DNA of 64,000 bases. Origin: Rhinopomastus cyanomelas (taxonomy: Eukaryota; Chordata; Aves; Bucerotiformes; Rhinopomastidae). The stretch is taken from positions 682,001 through 746,000 of the forward strand of contig VXBP01002290.1 in the NCBI GenBank assembly GCA_013400115.1, read 5' to 3'. Shown piece after piece: positions 38,001 through 49,400 of this stretch. The notes beneath the pieces were generated by a model. It saw only the letters and a list, made by a program, of their open reading frames with translations. It had not been told where the DNA came from and did not search any database. The position numbers were made by a program, and so were the translations under genes. Within the stretch, counting starts at the first letter, position 1. Each line of letters begins with the position of its first letter.

Positions 38001-39319
38001 CTGGAGGTCAACAGAGAAAACGGAAAATGAAGCAGGAGGGGGACGTTACTGCCAAGAATGATTGTGCCTGTGTGATGCCAAGTATTGTCTCCCCAGCGTT
38101 GGTCTGGACTGCTTTCATCTGGCTGGATGAGATGTACCCACCAGCTCAAGCACTGGCACACAGTTTTCAACATTTCATCCCCCACAAGCTGTCATTACAC
38201 CTAGTGGAGCTCAGTCAAAAGTAATTGTGGAGCTACAGTCGCAGCTGGGACAGAAAGGAATCACAAAAGTTGGCTGGCGTGCAACTGTGGAAGATACATT
38301 CTGCCTTTAGTTTGTTCTACCACCATCTCATCCCCCCGAGCAGAAATGCACTGGGGGAACCACTGGGCACCGAGGGCGACTGGCAGCCTTACATCTATCT
38401 CTGTTAGAGTGTGGAGAGTTGGTCACTCTAGAGGGAGCTGGGTTGCACCTGGGCTGCCCTCTCTGTATCTGCCTCAGAAACCATCTGACCCGTGTCTCAG
38501 CCATCTTTCTACAGGTTTAGGGAATGATCAAAGCTGGAAGGAGAGCCTGCGTGGGCTGGTCTGTCAGCAAGTGGGCAAAAACTTAATACATCCCACAGCC
38601 ACTCTGTGTGTAGCCCAGGCAGTGAACTGAGCCCCCAGAGGTGCTCTTTCCCCAACTCCCTGCCTGCAGTCCCATCTCCTAACCCTTCCCTTTGCCTCTC
38701 CCTGTTATCCCTGACTCAGGCTTTGCCTTTTGCAGCAACAAAGCAAATGTCGTCAAAGCCCTCCTTACGCCGATGCAGCGGGAGGCTGCGACAGATACAG
38801 TCACGGCTGGGGAGTGAGAGCAGAGCCGAGCCGAGCTGTCTGTGCCATTATTGTTCTCTGCTGCAAGCTGGAAGCAACTGAGAGCAGGACGACGCAGTCG
38901 GTCCTTCTGTAACGACTCTCCCGGGACATGAGGAACCTTCGGTGTTGCAGGGCAGGCACAATAGTGAAGACTGGCAATTTTTTGTGTGAAGAGAGTGACA
39001 GAATCATCTGAATTCAGCCTCAGTACCTGGTGCCTTCATAGTGGCAGCAATCGACATATAAACTGTGTTATAAAAAACAAGACATGAAAGAAAGAGAGAT
39101 GTGAACTCTCAGGGCAAACGCTGAAAGAGAAAACAATGCGGTGGTTGCCCCAGGTCAGTCTTGGTAAGTCTGACCCTCATGGGAACAGTTAAACAACTTC
39201 TTAAAGGGTTCTTCTTGATAGGGTCAGAGCGTGTGTCCTCTGCAAGCAGCGACCCGATCTCACAGGTTCCCTATTTGCCAACTTGATTCAGAGCAGCAGT
39301 CTGGTACCTCAGCACATCT

Positions 39320-39453
39320 TCTCCCTGGGAGTGGCCAAGACCAGGCTGGGTGGGTTCTGGCCAACCTAGTGTGGTGAGAAGGGTTGCTGCCCATAGCAGC
39401 TGGGTGATCTCTGAGGTCCCTTCCAACCTAAACCACTCTGTGATAGTGTGATC
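39320..39453 (+). repeat. CR1 LINE 3' tail
   Basis: GCTGGGTGATCTCTGAGGTC then CCTTCCAACCTAAACCACTC and TGTGATAGTGTGATCC is the CR1 3' untranslated end with a decayed terminal repeat. The preceding GGTTGCTGCCCATAGCAG fits the region upstream of the tail, with more divergence. It is a severely 5'-truncated insertion. Confidence 0.85.
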
Positions 39454-41451
39454 CATGTAGCAAACACCACAGGCAAGGACTTCAAAATGACCATTGGCAG
39501 TTTTAGGGGCAAGTACAGACAGGAGTGAGATGAAGAACTTCAGAAAACACCGTTAGCTTGCATTGCCTCTTGCTAAAGCAGATGATGGAATGAAAGGAAA
39601 AAGTTGAGCTACACCGTGCAAACAGCCCTGGCAAGCTGCACAGCTCATAAAAATGCCCACTCTGCTTATAGTATTTAATTGTTTTAGCTTCTGATAAATC
39701 ATCAGTTACAGCCTGTTGAACATTTTGAAGTGTTTCTTGCTAATGGATTCTCACAATGTGGTTTAAGGGATGTTGTTATTAATAAATGTAACTACACTGA
39801 ATAGTAATTTGATAAAGATGAAAGAGGTACTTATTAATTCCACTTCCCTTTCAGCTGTTGCTAGGAATTTTCTCTCCTTCAGAATATATTGAATTTCATC
39901 TTGATTTCTTTTTGTTAAAAGTGGGCTAATATATTCTGATTCTGTAACGAGAGTGTTAGTGGAGTTGGACCAGCCGTTGAACCAGTTCATCCTGTGGTGG
40001 TGAAAACCCAGTTCTCAGCCTCTCAGAGAGGTTTCCTTGCTGTGAGCGAACACAAGACTGGCTCCAGCTGTCCCATGCAGTACACCATGGAGAAGTGTAA
40101 AGGCAGTTTGGGACTGGGGTAGGGTATTTTTTTAACCTGATTAATGGATCTTCATATTGGTGGAAACATGCTAAGACAGTAATTTGTCTATGCTAGATAG
40201 CTGATTTTTCCTAGGGGGCCGTTCTCCGTTCTGTCGTCGTTGCAGTGACTGAAGCTGTTGTGTAAAACTTAATTAGGGACCCGCATTTCAGTCCTGAGCA
40301 GAGTGTGGTTGGCCCTGGTGCGACAGGAAGCGTGGAGTGTCTAAAGGCTGGTATCTGCCACAAAAATGGCTCTGTAAACACTTGTGGCACACAGTAATGG
40401 GAAGTACCACGAGTTATGTTGGGACTGCATCAGAAAATTGTCATAGGGCTAAACAAGGGCAATTGTGAGGAGGAATGTTAGCAGAGAGAACAGAAAACAT
40501 GTTCTTTTCTAAGAAGAAAGCTTTGCTTTATTAGGATTTGATCCATGCAGCGACTGACGTCTTCAGTGCGGGAGACAGGTATTAATCATGGGAAAGAATT
40601 TGTTTGCACAGCTAGGAGAAAGCCACTTCTCTCGACAAACAAGAAAAAAGCCCCAACCCATTTCTTTTTCTGGATTGAGCTTCTAGTTAGAAAGATGCAC
40701 CACAGCCACACGCGGAAAGGGCCCAAAGGCAGTGTGAATCCAGAGAGGGATCTGCTCCTGCCTCTCCCAGTGGCCTGATATGTGGTGATGTACAGCTCCT
40801 TCTCTTATCTGTGGGTCTTCCTTACTTCCCACCCTCTGTGTATTTTCTTTGTTAGCTCTTTTCAAGAGCAGAGAATTTCTCATACCGTGTGATAGTGCTG
40901 CATGCACCTTCTCCAGATGCTGTGGTAATGTCATGACTAATCTCTAGTCTGCCACCCAGCTCATTCTCCCAGCTCATCCTTCTGAATAGGCAGCTAAGAG
41001 ATTTGTATACATGGATCTGCCTCTGATCTTCAATATAAATCCAGGATAACTTCAATGAAATTCAGCAGGAATGAAAGAAGTATTGGTCACAGAGGAACTG
41101 GGACATCCTGTACAAAATAAGCTACTTACAATAAAGTTTATAATTCAGGGAAAACAAATGATGTGAGATCTTGGCTGCCTGCACCTTGCCCCAGACTTCT
41201 CCCTTAGGGTGGCTGTTTGACATTATAATCATTCTGTTTCTCTGGACTGCTTTGCTTGCATAGTAGGCTATAAATAATCATTATTGGGATTGCAAGGGAG
41301 CTGTGGGTTCCTGAAGAACCAAGACTGAATTCTTAATTTGCCAGCTGCTGATAAAATTCACCTGATTTTCTAAATATTTTAAGGATGTTTCATATACAAC
41401 AGAAAGGATTCAAAATGACTTCTTCTTTTAAAAATTATTATTCTTTCTAAG

Positions 41452-41529
41452 TGCATGGGCTGGCAGGGGGACAACCTACCTGTGGCTGTCTCCGTAAAGC
41501 CTGGGTCTGACCGAGCCTGCTCCGCAGGG
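41452..41529 (+). other. Weak exon candidate, 26 codons
   Basis: Bounded by a good 3' splice site (TTATTATTCTTTCTAAG ending at 41451) and a consensus 5' splice site (GGG/GTAAGT at 41530-41535). The 78-base segment is open in the phase-0 frame and encodes CMGWQGDNLPVAVSVKPG then SDRACSAG. It has three CpGs. It matches no protein I recognise. Chance occurrence of this combination in 128 kb of two-strand sequence is likely, so the call rests only on splice grammar. Confidence 0.15.
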
Positions 41530-43771
41530 GTAAGTGTTTTGTACATACAGTTTAGCAGAGTAAGACCCTGGCCCCCGCTACTCTCTGCAGACGATCCCAA
41601 TATGTTACCAGGATCCCACGAGACACATCTGATTACTGGAGGAAGATTCTCAGCAATGAAAATGCAGTTTTATCCTTCTCAAAGTGCCCCTTGCAAAGTC
41701 AGCCAAGGACCCAGAAGCACTAACTCTGATGAGTGATGCATCATTGACATTCTGCTAACTTGCTAAGCGTGCAAGGCAGACACAGTCTTTCCTGAACTTT
41801 CAATTTCTATCAAGTCCAAGCAGTTGCTACCCCCACTTTATTGTGGCCCATCCGTGCCCTCATGGACATCCATGGCCTGACAGCTCTAACTTCAGAGAAG
41901 TCAATGGATTTAAAGGAAGAGGTATTGATGCAGGAGGGAGATGAATCAGGCTTGTGGCCAGAGTCTCACTGGTTTCAGTGAAGAGGGCTGTGGTCACTGT
42001 CACATGGAGCCTGAGAGCAGGGTGCTCAGGTGTCCTTATTAGCTGTGTCATCTGGTAGCCAACTCAGTCACTGTGTCATAGGAGGGGAGCACAGCTACAC
42101 ATCACGTGGGGGTGCTGAATGCTGACGGGAAGCCCTAATAAACTGTTGCTGCCAAAGTGAATGTATTTCCTCCTGCAGGTCCAGTCTGAAGAACCCTGCT
42201 TTCTGCTCTGCCTCTCCCCAGAGGAATGCAGGTCTTCACCACACACAGACTGTTGGTCAGCATGTCTGCCTTGAGCTTTGTGCTGTGGACTTCAGCTTTG
42301 TGAGCCCTTAGACAGTCTCTCAGCAGCTGCATCAGGCCACACACAGTCACAAGCCTCTGCTGGGAGGCGACAGGCAAAGAGCTGGCACTGGATCTGTGAA
42401 CACATCTCCCCTGTGAAGTCAAACAGGTGAGTGTAACCACTGGTAGCCTAAGTGCTTCCAGTTGGCTTAGCAGTAGCCTTGTGCATGGAAGAAGTGTGTG
42501 TGCAGCTGGCGCTGGTCTCAGGGGGCAGTGCTCACTTGCAGCCCCTCCTTAGCACTTTCACACAGCCTAAGCAGCCTTGCCCTGCGGTGCTGGCTTTCTA
42601 GGAGAGAAAAGGGCTGTGGAGTCAGCGCAGAAGAGGAACAAAAGGCGTCTTTCTGACTGGGTGTCACTGATAGGTGACACTGTAAAGTCTGGGATTGCAA
42701 AAGGGTTTGACCCACCGCAAACTGAGCACGACGTTGTGGAACATCAGTGTCTCACTCCCCTGAGCAATCCCAGCTGGAAAGACTTTCCAGGACAGATGGA
42801 AATGCAGCCCCTGGACTTGTTATTACAATGATGACAAAAAAGCCTCAGGCATCGAGGCTCTGGCCTGCTTGACCAGGAGCTACGTGCTGCTGAGGATGCT
42901 CTGCTGCCTTTTCACTAGAAAGCAAAAGCAGTTCTGTGCCAAACAGGCAGTAGATTCTTCTCTATTTTCTGTTGGTCTCCTCTCCTGCCTTCTCCCTTGA
43001 AGGAGCAGCAAAGGGGTGGTGCAGCCTGTGGGTTTTAACTGGACAGCATCCCTTTAATGTGGAACGATGTTTTTCTTCCATGGCCAAAATTAAATGCTAG
43101 TGAGGGAATAAACAGACGTGAAAAGATGGCTCGGACACTTGGCAGACAAGGCTGCTTTGTGTTTCCCAAAGCAAAGAGCCTCTTCACAAGGAGGTTACTC
43201 TTTTAGCAAAGCACACAAGTCCTGTGACGCTGCCAAGGTCAGTAGGTGCCCAGTAGAGCAGTGGGTATTCAAGGCAGATGCACTTTTGGGAGAGGGGGAC
43301 ATCTTTCTCTCAGTCAGAAGTTTTTCAAAATATACTAACGGTGGTGAAAGAAACGCACTTTTCTTTGCCTTTTTTTGTTACATTCTGCAGGGCTGGGACA
43401 TGCACTAGTTTGCCAGTGGACGACAGGTTCCCTTTTCCTAGGGTGGCAACATGGCCTTAGTGCTGTGGTAGTGTCACTCACACTGGTGTGGGAGGTGAGA
43501 GCTGTGCTGCTGCCATTCTGCAGCCAGTCTCATCTTGCCTCTGCTGCGGGTCTGGGATAGGTCCATCTGCAGTCTGGATGTCTTTGCTCTCTTCAAGAAC
43601 TAGACAGACTCCAAAGGCGTAGACACTTCGTTTTCAAGTGAGTAAGGTTTGACTGCTGCAGTGGTCTCAGTGGGGTTAGAAAGCTTTGTACTTTACCTAA
43701 AGTGCTTAACTAACTCCTCATCCAATGCAGCATCTTTCAAATTTGTGATCTTTGGGCTCTTCGTGTCTCAG

Positions 43772-43845
43772 GTGTTCACAGAACGAAACCCCTGATTAAC
43801 ACTGAGAAGCGCTCCAGCGATACGGAGTCTCACACTGACAGAAAG
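43772..43845 (+). other. Weak exon candidate, 24 codons
   Basis: Preceded by a pyrimidine-rich 3' splice site (TTTGGGCTCTTCGTGTCTCAG ending at 43771) and followed by a strong 5' splice site (AAAG/GTGAGT at 43846). Of the three frames the second is fully open and ends on a codon boundary, encoding VHRTKPLINTEKRS then SDTESHTDRK. The polar, charged composition resembles an alternatively spliced linker exon, and four CpGs in 74 bases exceed the local background. Twenty-four open codons are not statistically remarkable, and no neighbouring exon is identified. Confidence 0.2.
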
Positions 43846-43964
43846 GTGAGTGCAGTTCTTTTACTGTCTCTAAAGCTCTGAATCATCCAGAGCCTCTGAA
43901 GACTCTGGGTAAGACACGGGAGCTTTTAAGCGTACACCTCATTAGGGCTGAACCTTCAGCGCTG

Positions 43965-44320
43965 TCTGTAGTCGCAGAAAGGGCAAATATTGAGGAATTA
44001 AGGGAAGTAATTAGTGGAATCAAATGCAGTGAAGAGCTGAGGAGCTGCGTGTGATGGAAACTGGATTCCAAAACTAGTAGGAACATGCAGGAGGACAAAC
44101 CCTGAGGGGAAGTACTCCAAAACCAGTGGGATAAATAACCAACCCCAAACACATGGTGGAGAGTAAACTGAAAACAGGGAAGGACTGCGCAGAAGGTCTG
44201 ATCGGCGAGAGGGTGTTCAGTTCACATGCAGACAGAGAAATCAGGTGTCTGAAGAGGAATGACCACCTGCTTTGCTCTTTGTTGGAGCCCATCAGCCCTG
44301 CCACAGGGCTGACTTACTCA
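43965..44320 (+). repeat. Possible ancient CR1 5' portion
   Basis: GAATTAAGGGAAGTAATTAG and the following purine-rich text to about 44150 have the look of old CR1 ORF2 upstream of the polymerase domain. The same style resumes after the young CR1 ends at 44935. The first part of the 226-codon open frame (44153 onward, before the clear CR1 match at about 44325) lies here and is not recognisable. This is a tentative assignment made mainly from context. Confidence 0.3.
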
Positions 44321-44324
44321 GCAG

Positions 44325-44833
44325 GTCCTGAGCAATACCGCATCCAGTTCTGGAGCCCTTATTACAAGAAGGGTGTGGACGTGCTGCAGCAAGTGCAGAG
44401 GAGGACCACGAGGATGATCAGAGGGCTGGAGCACCTCTCCTATGAGGACAGACTGAGAGAGTTGGGGCTGTGCAGTCTGGAGAAGAGGAGGCTCCCAGGT
44501 GACCTTATTGTGGCCTTCCAGTATCTGAAGGGGGCCTACAAAAAGGATGGGGACGGGCTTTTTAGGATGTCAGGTAGTGACAGGACTAGGGGGAATGGAG
44601 CAAAGCTGGAGATGGGTAGATTTAGAGTGGATGTGAGGAGGAAATTCTTCGCCAGGACAGTGGTGGGAGCTTGGAATGGGTTGCCCAGGGAGGTGGTTGA
44701 GACCCCGTCCTTGGAGGTGTTTAAGGCTGGGCTGGATGGGGCTTTGGCCAGCCTGATGAAGGGTGGGGTGTCCCTGCCCATGGCAGGGGAGTTGGAACTG
44801 GATGATCCTGTGGTCCCTTCTAACCCAGACTGA
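44325..44833 (+). pseudogene. CR1 ORF2 C-terminal fragment, open
   Basis: ORF2 of CR1 encodes an endonuclease-reverse transcriptase that copies the element's RNA at a nicked genomic target. Only the roughly 170-residue C-terminal region downstream of the polymerase domain remains. It is uninterrupted to a TGA at 44831-44833, as part of a 226-codon frame whose first 57 codons come from unrelated upstream sequence. Blocks seen in order: FWSPYYKKGVDVL, RRTTRMIRGLEHLSYEDRLR, SLEKRRLPGDLI, DRTRGNGAKLEMGRFR, FFARTVVGAWNGLPREVVE. The absence of stops reflects recent insertion rather than selection. A function in the host is not indicated. Confidence 0.85.
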
Positions 44834-44940
44834 CTGTATGACTTGGTCTGGGTGATCCTGCTGTAGCAGGGGGCTGGGACTAGATGATCTTTCGAGGTCC
44901 CTTCCAATCCCTAATGATTCTATGATTCTATTATTTTGGT
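44325..44940 (+). mobile_element. Young CR1 LINE, 5'-truncated, intact ORF2 C-terminus and 3' tail
   Basis: The best preserved CR1 in the window. It starts in ORF2 where the protein reads YRIQFWSPYYKKGVDVLQQV and runs unbroken through QRRTTRMIRGLEHLSYEDR, LRELGLCSLEKRRLPGDLI and DRTRGNGAKLEMGRFRVDV to NGLPREVVETPSLEVFKAGL. The 3' UTR ends GAGGTCCCTTCCAATCCC then ATGATTCTATGATTCTAT, the diagnostic terminal short repeats. The 19.7 kb copy is near-identical over the shared last 200 bases, and 63.68 kb is the same subfamily, so this subfamily was active relatively recently. Without the endonuclease and polymerase domains the copy cannot move by itself. Confidence 0.97.
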
Positions 44941-45104
44941 AGCAGTGCGTTGAGTCCAGCAGCTCTGGACCTGCCTGATGAGCTATTTGTCATCTTTGCC
45001 ATCAGGGCAGCATCAGAGAAGAGCAATGGGGCAGAAGCCTGGAGGCAGTATTTGCCTTGGTCATCTGAGTTTATGTTGCCAAGGTCAGGAAATGCAGGTG
45101 TAGA

Positions 45105-46445
45105 ATGAGAAATGTCAAAAGGAAAGTTGTGAATCAGACTGAAAAGGAAATTAAACAGATGGCAGAAAGCTTCAGCTAGATAAATACAAATGAGGAAGAG
45201 TGAAGAAGTGTGGTGGTTACGTGATGAGAATGGGTTTGAGATTAGACCAGTCTACATATGGTCTAACAATAAATTAAAACCGCTTTGCCTACATTGTCAG
45301 CAGAGGCATCATGCCCAAGAGAGGGGCAAGGACAGGACTGCTAGCAGAAACTGCATAAGGGGTTGAAAATTATCACATGTAAGATGGAAGGAAAAGCTTA
45401 AAGAATTCAGTGTGCTCAGATCAAGGTGCACTGGCAGGTTTCCACCCCAGGATTTGGAAAGAACCGGCGCATTAAAGGAGCTCAGCTTAACCCCGTATTT
45501 CTCTTTGATGACTGATTTTTTTGTCTCCCGGACAAATGAAACACAGGTGATTTACTCGATCCAGGCTTGGGTGGAGAATCTGCTATTATACCACATGGGA
45601 AATTACTAGCTGAAGTTCAGAAGATGGGGATTAGCGTGCGTGGTAAACGCAGAACTGCTAAAGCAAATGCCAAGGAGCTCTGTAGAAAGGAGAAGCACGG
45701 ACAGAGGCTGCTAGCAAGTGGAACTCCTCAAGGGTCAGCCTTGAGCCCATCTTACTTGTTTTGTTAATGACTCTGGCACAGTGGTAGGAATGTAGTAGAG
45801 GAATTTGCTGGGGACACGGGCCTTTGTTAGTACAGAGGAGGATCAAAACATCAGTCAGCAGTAACTGAGTGAGAGAAATTGTCTGAGACAGAGGAGACAA
45901 AGTAAAAAGACATGCAGTTAGAATTAATAATGAGAATATCACATTAGTCACTTGAGAATCACAAAAGCAGGGTGGTAGAAAAAAATATACAGAGAATTAC
46001 TTGCTCCGAGGGATAGCTGAGCCACTGATCAGATATGGAAGGGCAAACACAATCCTAGAAGACACAGGTTCACTCATGTTCAGGGAAGATTAGCAGGTAC
46101 AGAGAAGGGCACTGGGGATGATCAGAGAGTTTAGAACAAGAGCAGACTGGAAGAGTTCCATTTGTTTAGTTTCTTAAAACAAAGACTAGGGGAGATAGGA
46201 TTGTTTTTGGTAAATACATCTGATAGGTACAGATCAGAGAAAAAAGAGACTTGTTTAAACTAAATTATGATGCTGGCACAAGAACAAATGATATCAGGGA
46301 TGGAAATTTAAAGTGAAGCACTGGAATAGCCTGCCAAAAAGAGAGATATGATGTAATTGACTGTAATAGTGGGAGACTGGATCAGTAATCCAGAGCTTAG
46401 CGTTCCTAGATAACTTCTTTACTGGGAGGGAGTCAGCCCTGGTGA
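45105..46445 (+). mobile_element. Ancient CR1 LINE with decayed reverse-transcriptase region
   Basis: A much older CR1 than its neighbour. At 45717-45764 the frame encodes SGTPQGSALSPSYLF, the SGxPQGSxLxPxLF motif of LINE reverse transcriptases. It is followed at the right distance by AATTTGCTGGGGACACG (decayed from the ADDT-encoding segment) and GAGGAGGATCAAAACATCAG. Further on come GGGCAAACACAATCCTAG, GGGGATGATCAGAGAG and, near the 3' end, GCACTGGAATAGCCTGCC at 46318-46335, equivalent to the WNxLPREV region. Numerous stops and indels are present. The part before about 45540 is assigned mainly by continuity. A few hundred bases of the true 3' end may be missing. Confidence 0.65.
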
Positions 46446-46449
46446 TGGC

Positions 46450-49400
46450 TACATGCAGAGAACTGAGAGGAACGGCCTATACCAACACCCCAAATGTGTT
46501 CCCAGCACTGAAACAGTGCAGTCATGACCCTGCCCTGCCAAGTACTGATCTTTCTTACTAATAAAGCAAAGCATGTGCTGTGAAAAGCTACTTTTATTAG
46601 AGAGACAGAGCCACTAAAACATTTTACCGTGAGTTTGGGCTCTTGCTTTTTACCCCAAAACATCACTGTTTTGTACCTCCCAATCCTGAGTCTACCCTGT
46701 GGAAGCTGTGGCTCCAGGAACTGCTGTTGCAGAGCGAGCGCTGACCTCTAACAAGAACGTCTTTGATGACACCAGACACAGTAATGCCCCTGTGGTGGCA
46801 GGAGTTCCCCAACCTTGGGGCACTGCTCTGGGTGATACCACAGGTCCCTTAGGAGGGCTGGGAGTGACAGCCAGTGCCGCTGGCGAGGGACTCACAGCCC
46901 TGCTGTGCTCTTGGCATGGGCTGGGAGCCCAGGGCTGGGAGTCCTGCGCTACGTGTGTGAGCATGAGAAAATGTAACTGGCTAATCATCACGTTTGGAAA
47001 TGGGGAGAAAAAATCAATCTGATACTGAAGCTTTTATTTCAACAACTAAGGTGAGGTCCTTCCCTCCTCCACCCCTTATGGGAACTGGCAAACTCAGCTC
47101 TTTAATGGTACAAGCTCATCCCAACCTTGCCTATAAATAGATAAATGAGATTCCTCCTGTCCCAGTGAGTAATTCTGACATCCTCCTGTTGCCTCGCAGA
47201 GAGCTGAGTCACTGGCACTCTGTGCTCCAGACCCTGCGTTACTTACATGGTCTCAAAGGAAATTTTAACACATCCAATGAATCATCAGGGATTGGATCAT
47301 GTTTAAAGTTATTCCATTGGCATTTCCCTTCTATTGTAGCAAGTCTGCCAACACGTAAAACTTCAGCTAATCTGGGCTCAAAATGCATTGAGGAAATAGC
47401 ATGTTGACATATACAGATACTAATAAAAAATTATGAAAAAGGTTCTTTAAATCTGCATCAATACACAAGTGACCCTCAGTGGATGCCTTTAGCGCTTCGG
47501 ACCTGCTACTTTTGTCAAACTGCTTCCTTAGTTTGTAGCTGCTTATTTAAGGGAACTCAGAGTCTGAAATGTTTTAATACTCAGTTGTTAGGCCCCTAAC
47601 TTAATCTCCTGAAAGTTTCCTGCCAAAATATTATTTGCACTGAGATGAAGCCTACAGCCCCACACTCATTCTCTCAGAGAGACACACACATTCCTGCTCT
47701 TGCCCCTGATAAAAATGAAATGTCTGCAGAGCAGAGACAAAACCAGGCTAGTGCTAAGTACAGCACACGGGGCCGTAACGTGCTGCGGTTCAAGGCGTTG
47801 GGCTCCATCCCGGAGCAGTGTGTCCTCATGGGGCGTTTTCAGTTGCTACCTTTTACTTTCTCCCAGATGCAACAGCGTGGTCTGACCAGATTAGAAGCTA
47901 CTCAGCGTTTGGAATCGATGTATGTATGTGTCTCTCTTTAGCTGTCTCCCCCCTCACCCCTTCAAAAACATCTGGAAGAGTGGAAAATTCTCCAGCAGAA
48001 TCTGGGAGCTGTGAAACAAATACAAGAGACACTCCTCTCTGTTGGTTCCCTGGCTTTGGCTTTCCTACCTTAGCACTCATTGGGATATTTCGCTCATTAT
48101 TGCCAGACTCTCAGTTTCGGTGAGCAAGAAATGCTAACAGTGCTGGTTTGCTGCTGCAGTTTAATATCCTCAGACCTAAACTCTGGCTTGCTCTTTTGAT
48201 AACCCTGGGAGATGTGTGTCTCATTTAAATAACACTTTTCTGGTACCTTTTCATCAAACAATTCTCTGCCTGTGCACAGATTGTTAACAAGCATTGTTCA
48301 AAACCTTCCAGCATTAGCTGCGGCTGCTCCATGAGACACCTTGTCTTCTGCTCAGGCTGCTGATCAGCCCAGCTCCACCTTGGCTGCCAGTTTTCTGCCA
48401 GCTGCTAACTATACCCGGGGAAAAAATCAATCCTGGCTCTGCCAGCACAATTGGATAGACTTCAGCTACCTGTTGACAAATGATGATTTGTTTAACAGCA
48501 TAAACCACAATATTTTTATAGCTGACCATCTTCACCCTCCTCTGCAGCTGGAAAAAAAGGAGGAATTCCCAGAAGTTCTGTCCTTGTCTTCAAGTTCTCT
48601 TACAGCAGTTCCCCGTGCTGTTGTCTCTGTGCAGGAAAAGCAGTTCTTAATGGGTAAATCGGTGGTGTCAGCTGGAGAAGGGCAGGTGCACTAGCTGGTG
48701 CCACTCAGGTTCTTGGTCAGCCTTATTCCCGCAGCAGAAACCCCACTGGACAGCCCGGCCGTAGAGATGCTCAAGGGGCAGCTTAAGGTCCGTAGCACAA
48801 GCAGTGTTTCTGTGACGCACTCATCACCCTGTGCAGGGCCACGGAGTGGGAACAGGGAGAGGGTGCGCTCTGAGCACGCATGTGTTTCCTATCTCAGCTT
48901 TGCTTCAGCTGGAGCTTTCCCACCAACACATCCTCCTTTAACACCTTGTACTCATTTACTGCGAGGCTGCTCAGCAGCACAAATCAATTAAGTGCTGCAG
49001 AAACCCACTGAGACAGACAGCGGTTCCTCTCCATGGTTCAGCCCGGGTGGGAGGGAGGCAGAGGTTAAGTCTGTGCTTTTTGCCACACAGCAAGCAAGAG
49101 TGGAGCATCCAGCAGTCCCCAGCTCACCTCCTGCATGGGCTGCAGCCTTCCCCAGCACCCTCAGCACACCTCCACCACCATGAGCCCTCCCCACTCATAG
49201 CTGGAGCTTCTCTGGCATCACATAATGAGGTTGCCTGAGAATGCCAGTCCTACTGCAGTGGTTCAAGTGGCTGGTCTTATTCTGCTGAGACTGGCCAGAG
49301 GGGCAATTGCTAATGGGGTTATTCCTCCAGGGCCCAGCCGAGCCAGTCCTGAGGTGCCTGGCTGTGTCTGTAACAGGGACAGGGCATAGTCAGGGCCTCC

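Larger units (their letters stand above)
34990..39310. other. Non-coding stretch with a pyrimidine-rich tract, no recognisable gene
   Basis: No gene is recognised. A long pyrimidine-rich tract at 37.64-38.0 kb generates a highly basic minus-strand chance frame (37480-37896). A 9-base inverted repeat with a one-base loop (ACTCAACTC / GAGTTGAGT, 36758-36776) could form a small hairpin. CTTTGACTTCAGTGGAAGCT at 37457 probably belongs to the ancient palindromic repeat family. A textbook donor CAG/GTAAGT stands at 35576. Confidence 0.5.
39455..43960. other. Non-coding stretch with two splice-bounded open segments
   Basis: No gene can be named. Unique sequence of ordinary composition, A/T-rich at 39.66-39.96 kb. 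Two short open segments with good splice signals lie at 41452-41529 and 43772-43845 and are listed separately. GAGTAAGGTTTGACTGCTGCA near 43641 may be a fragment of the ancient palindromic repeat (gagtaaggactgcagga). Confidence 0.5.
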
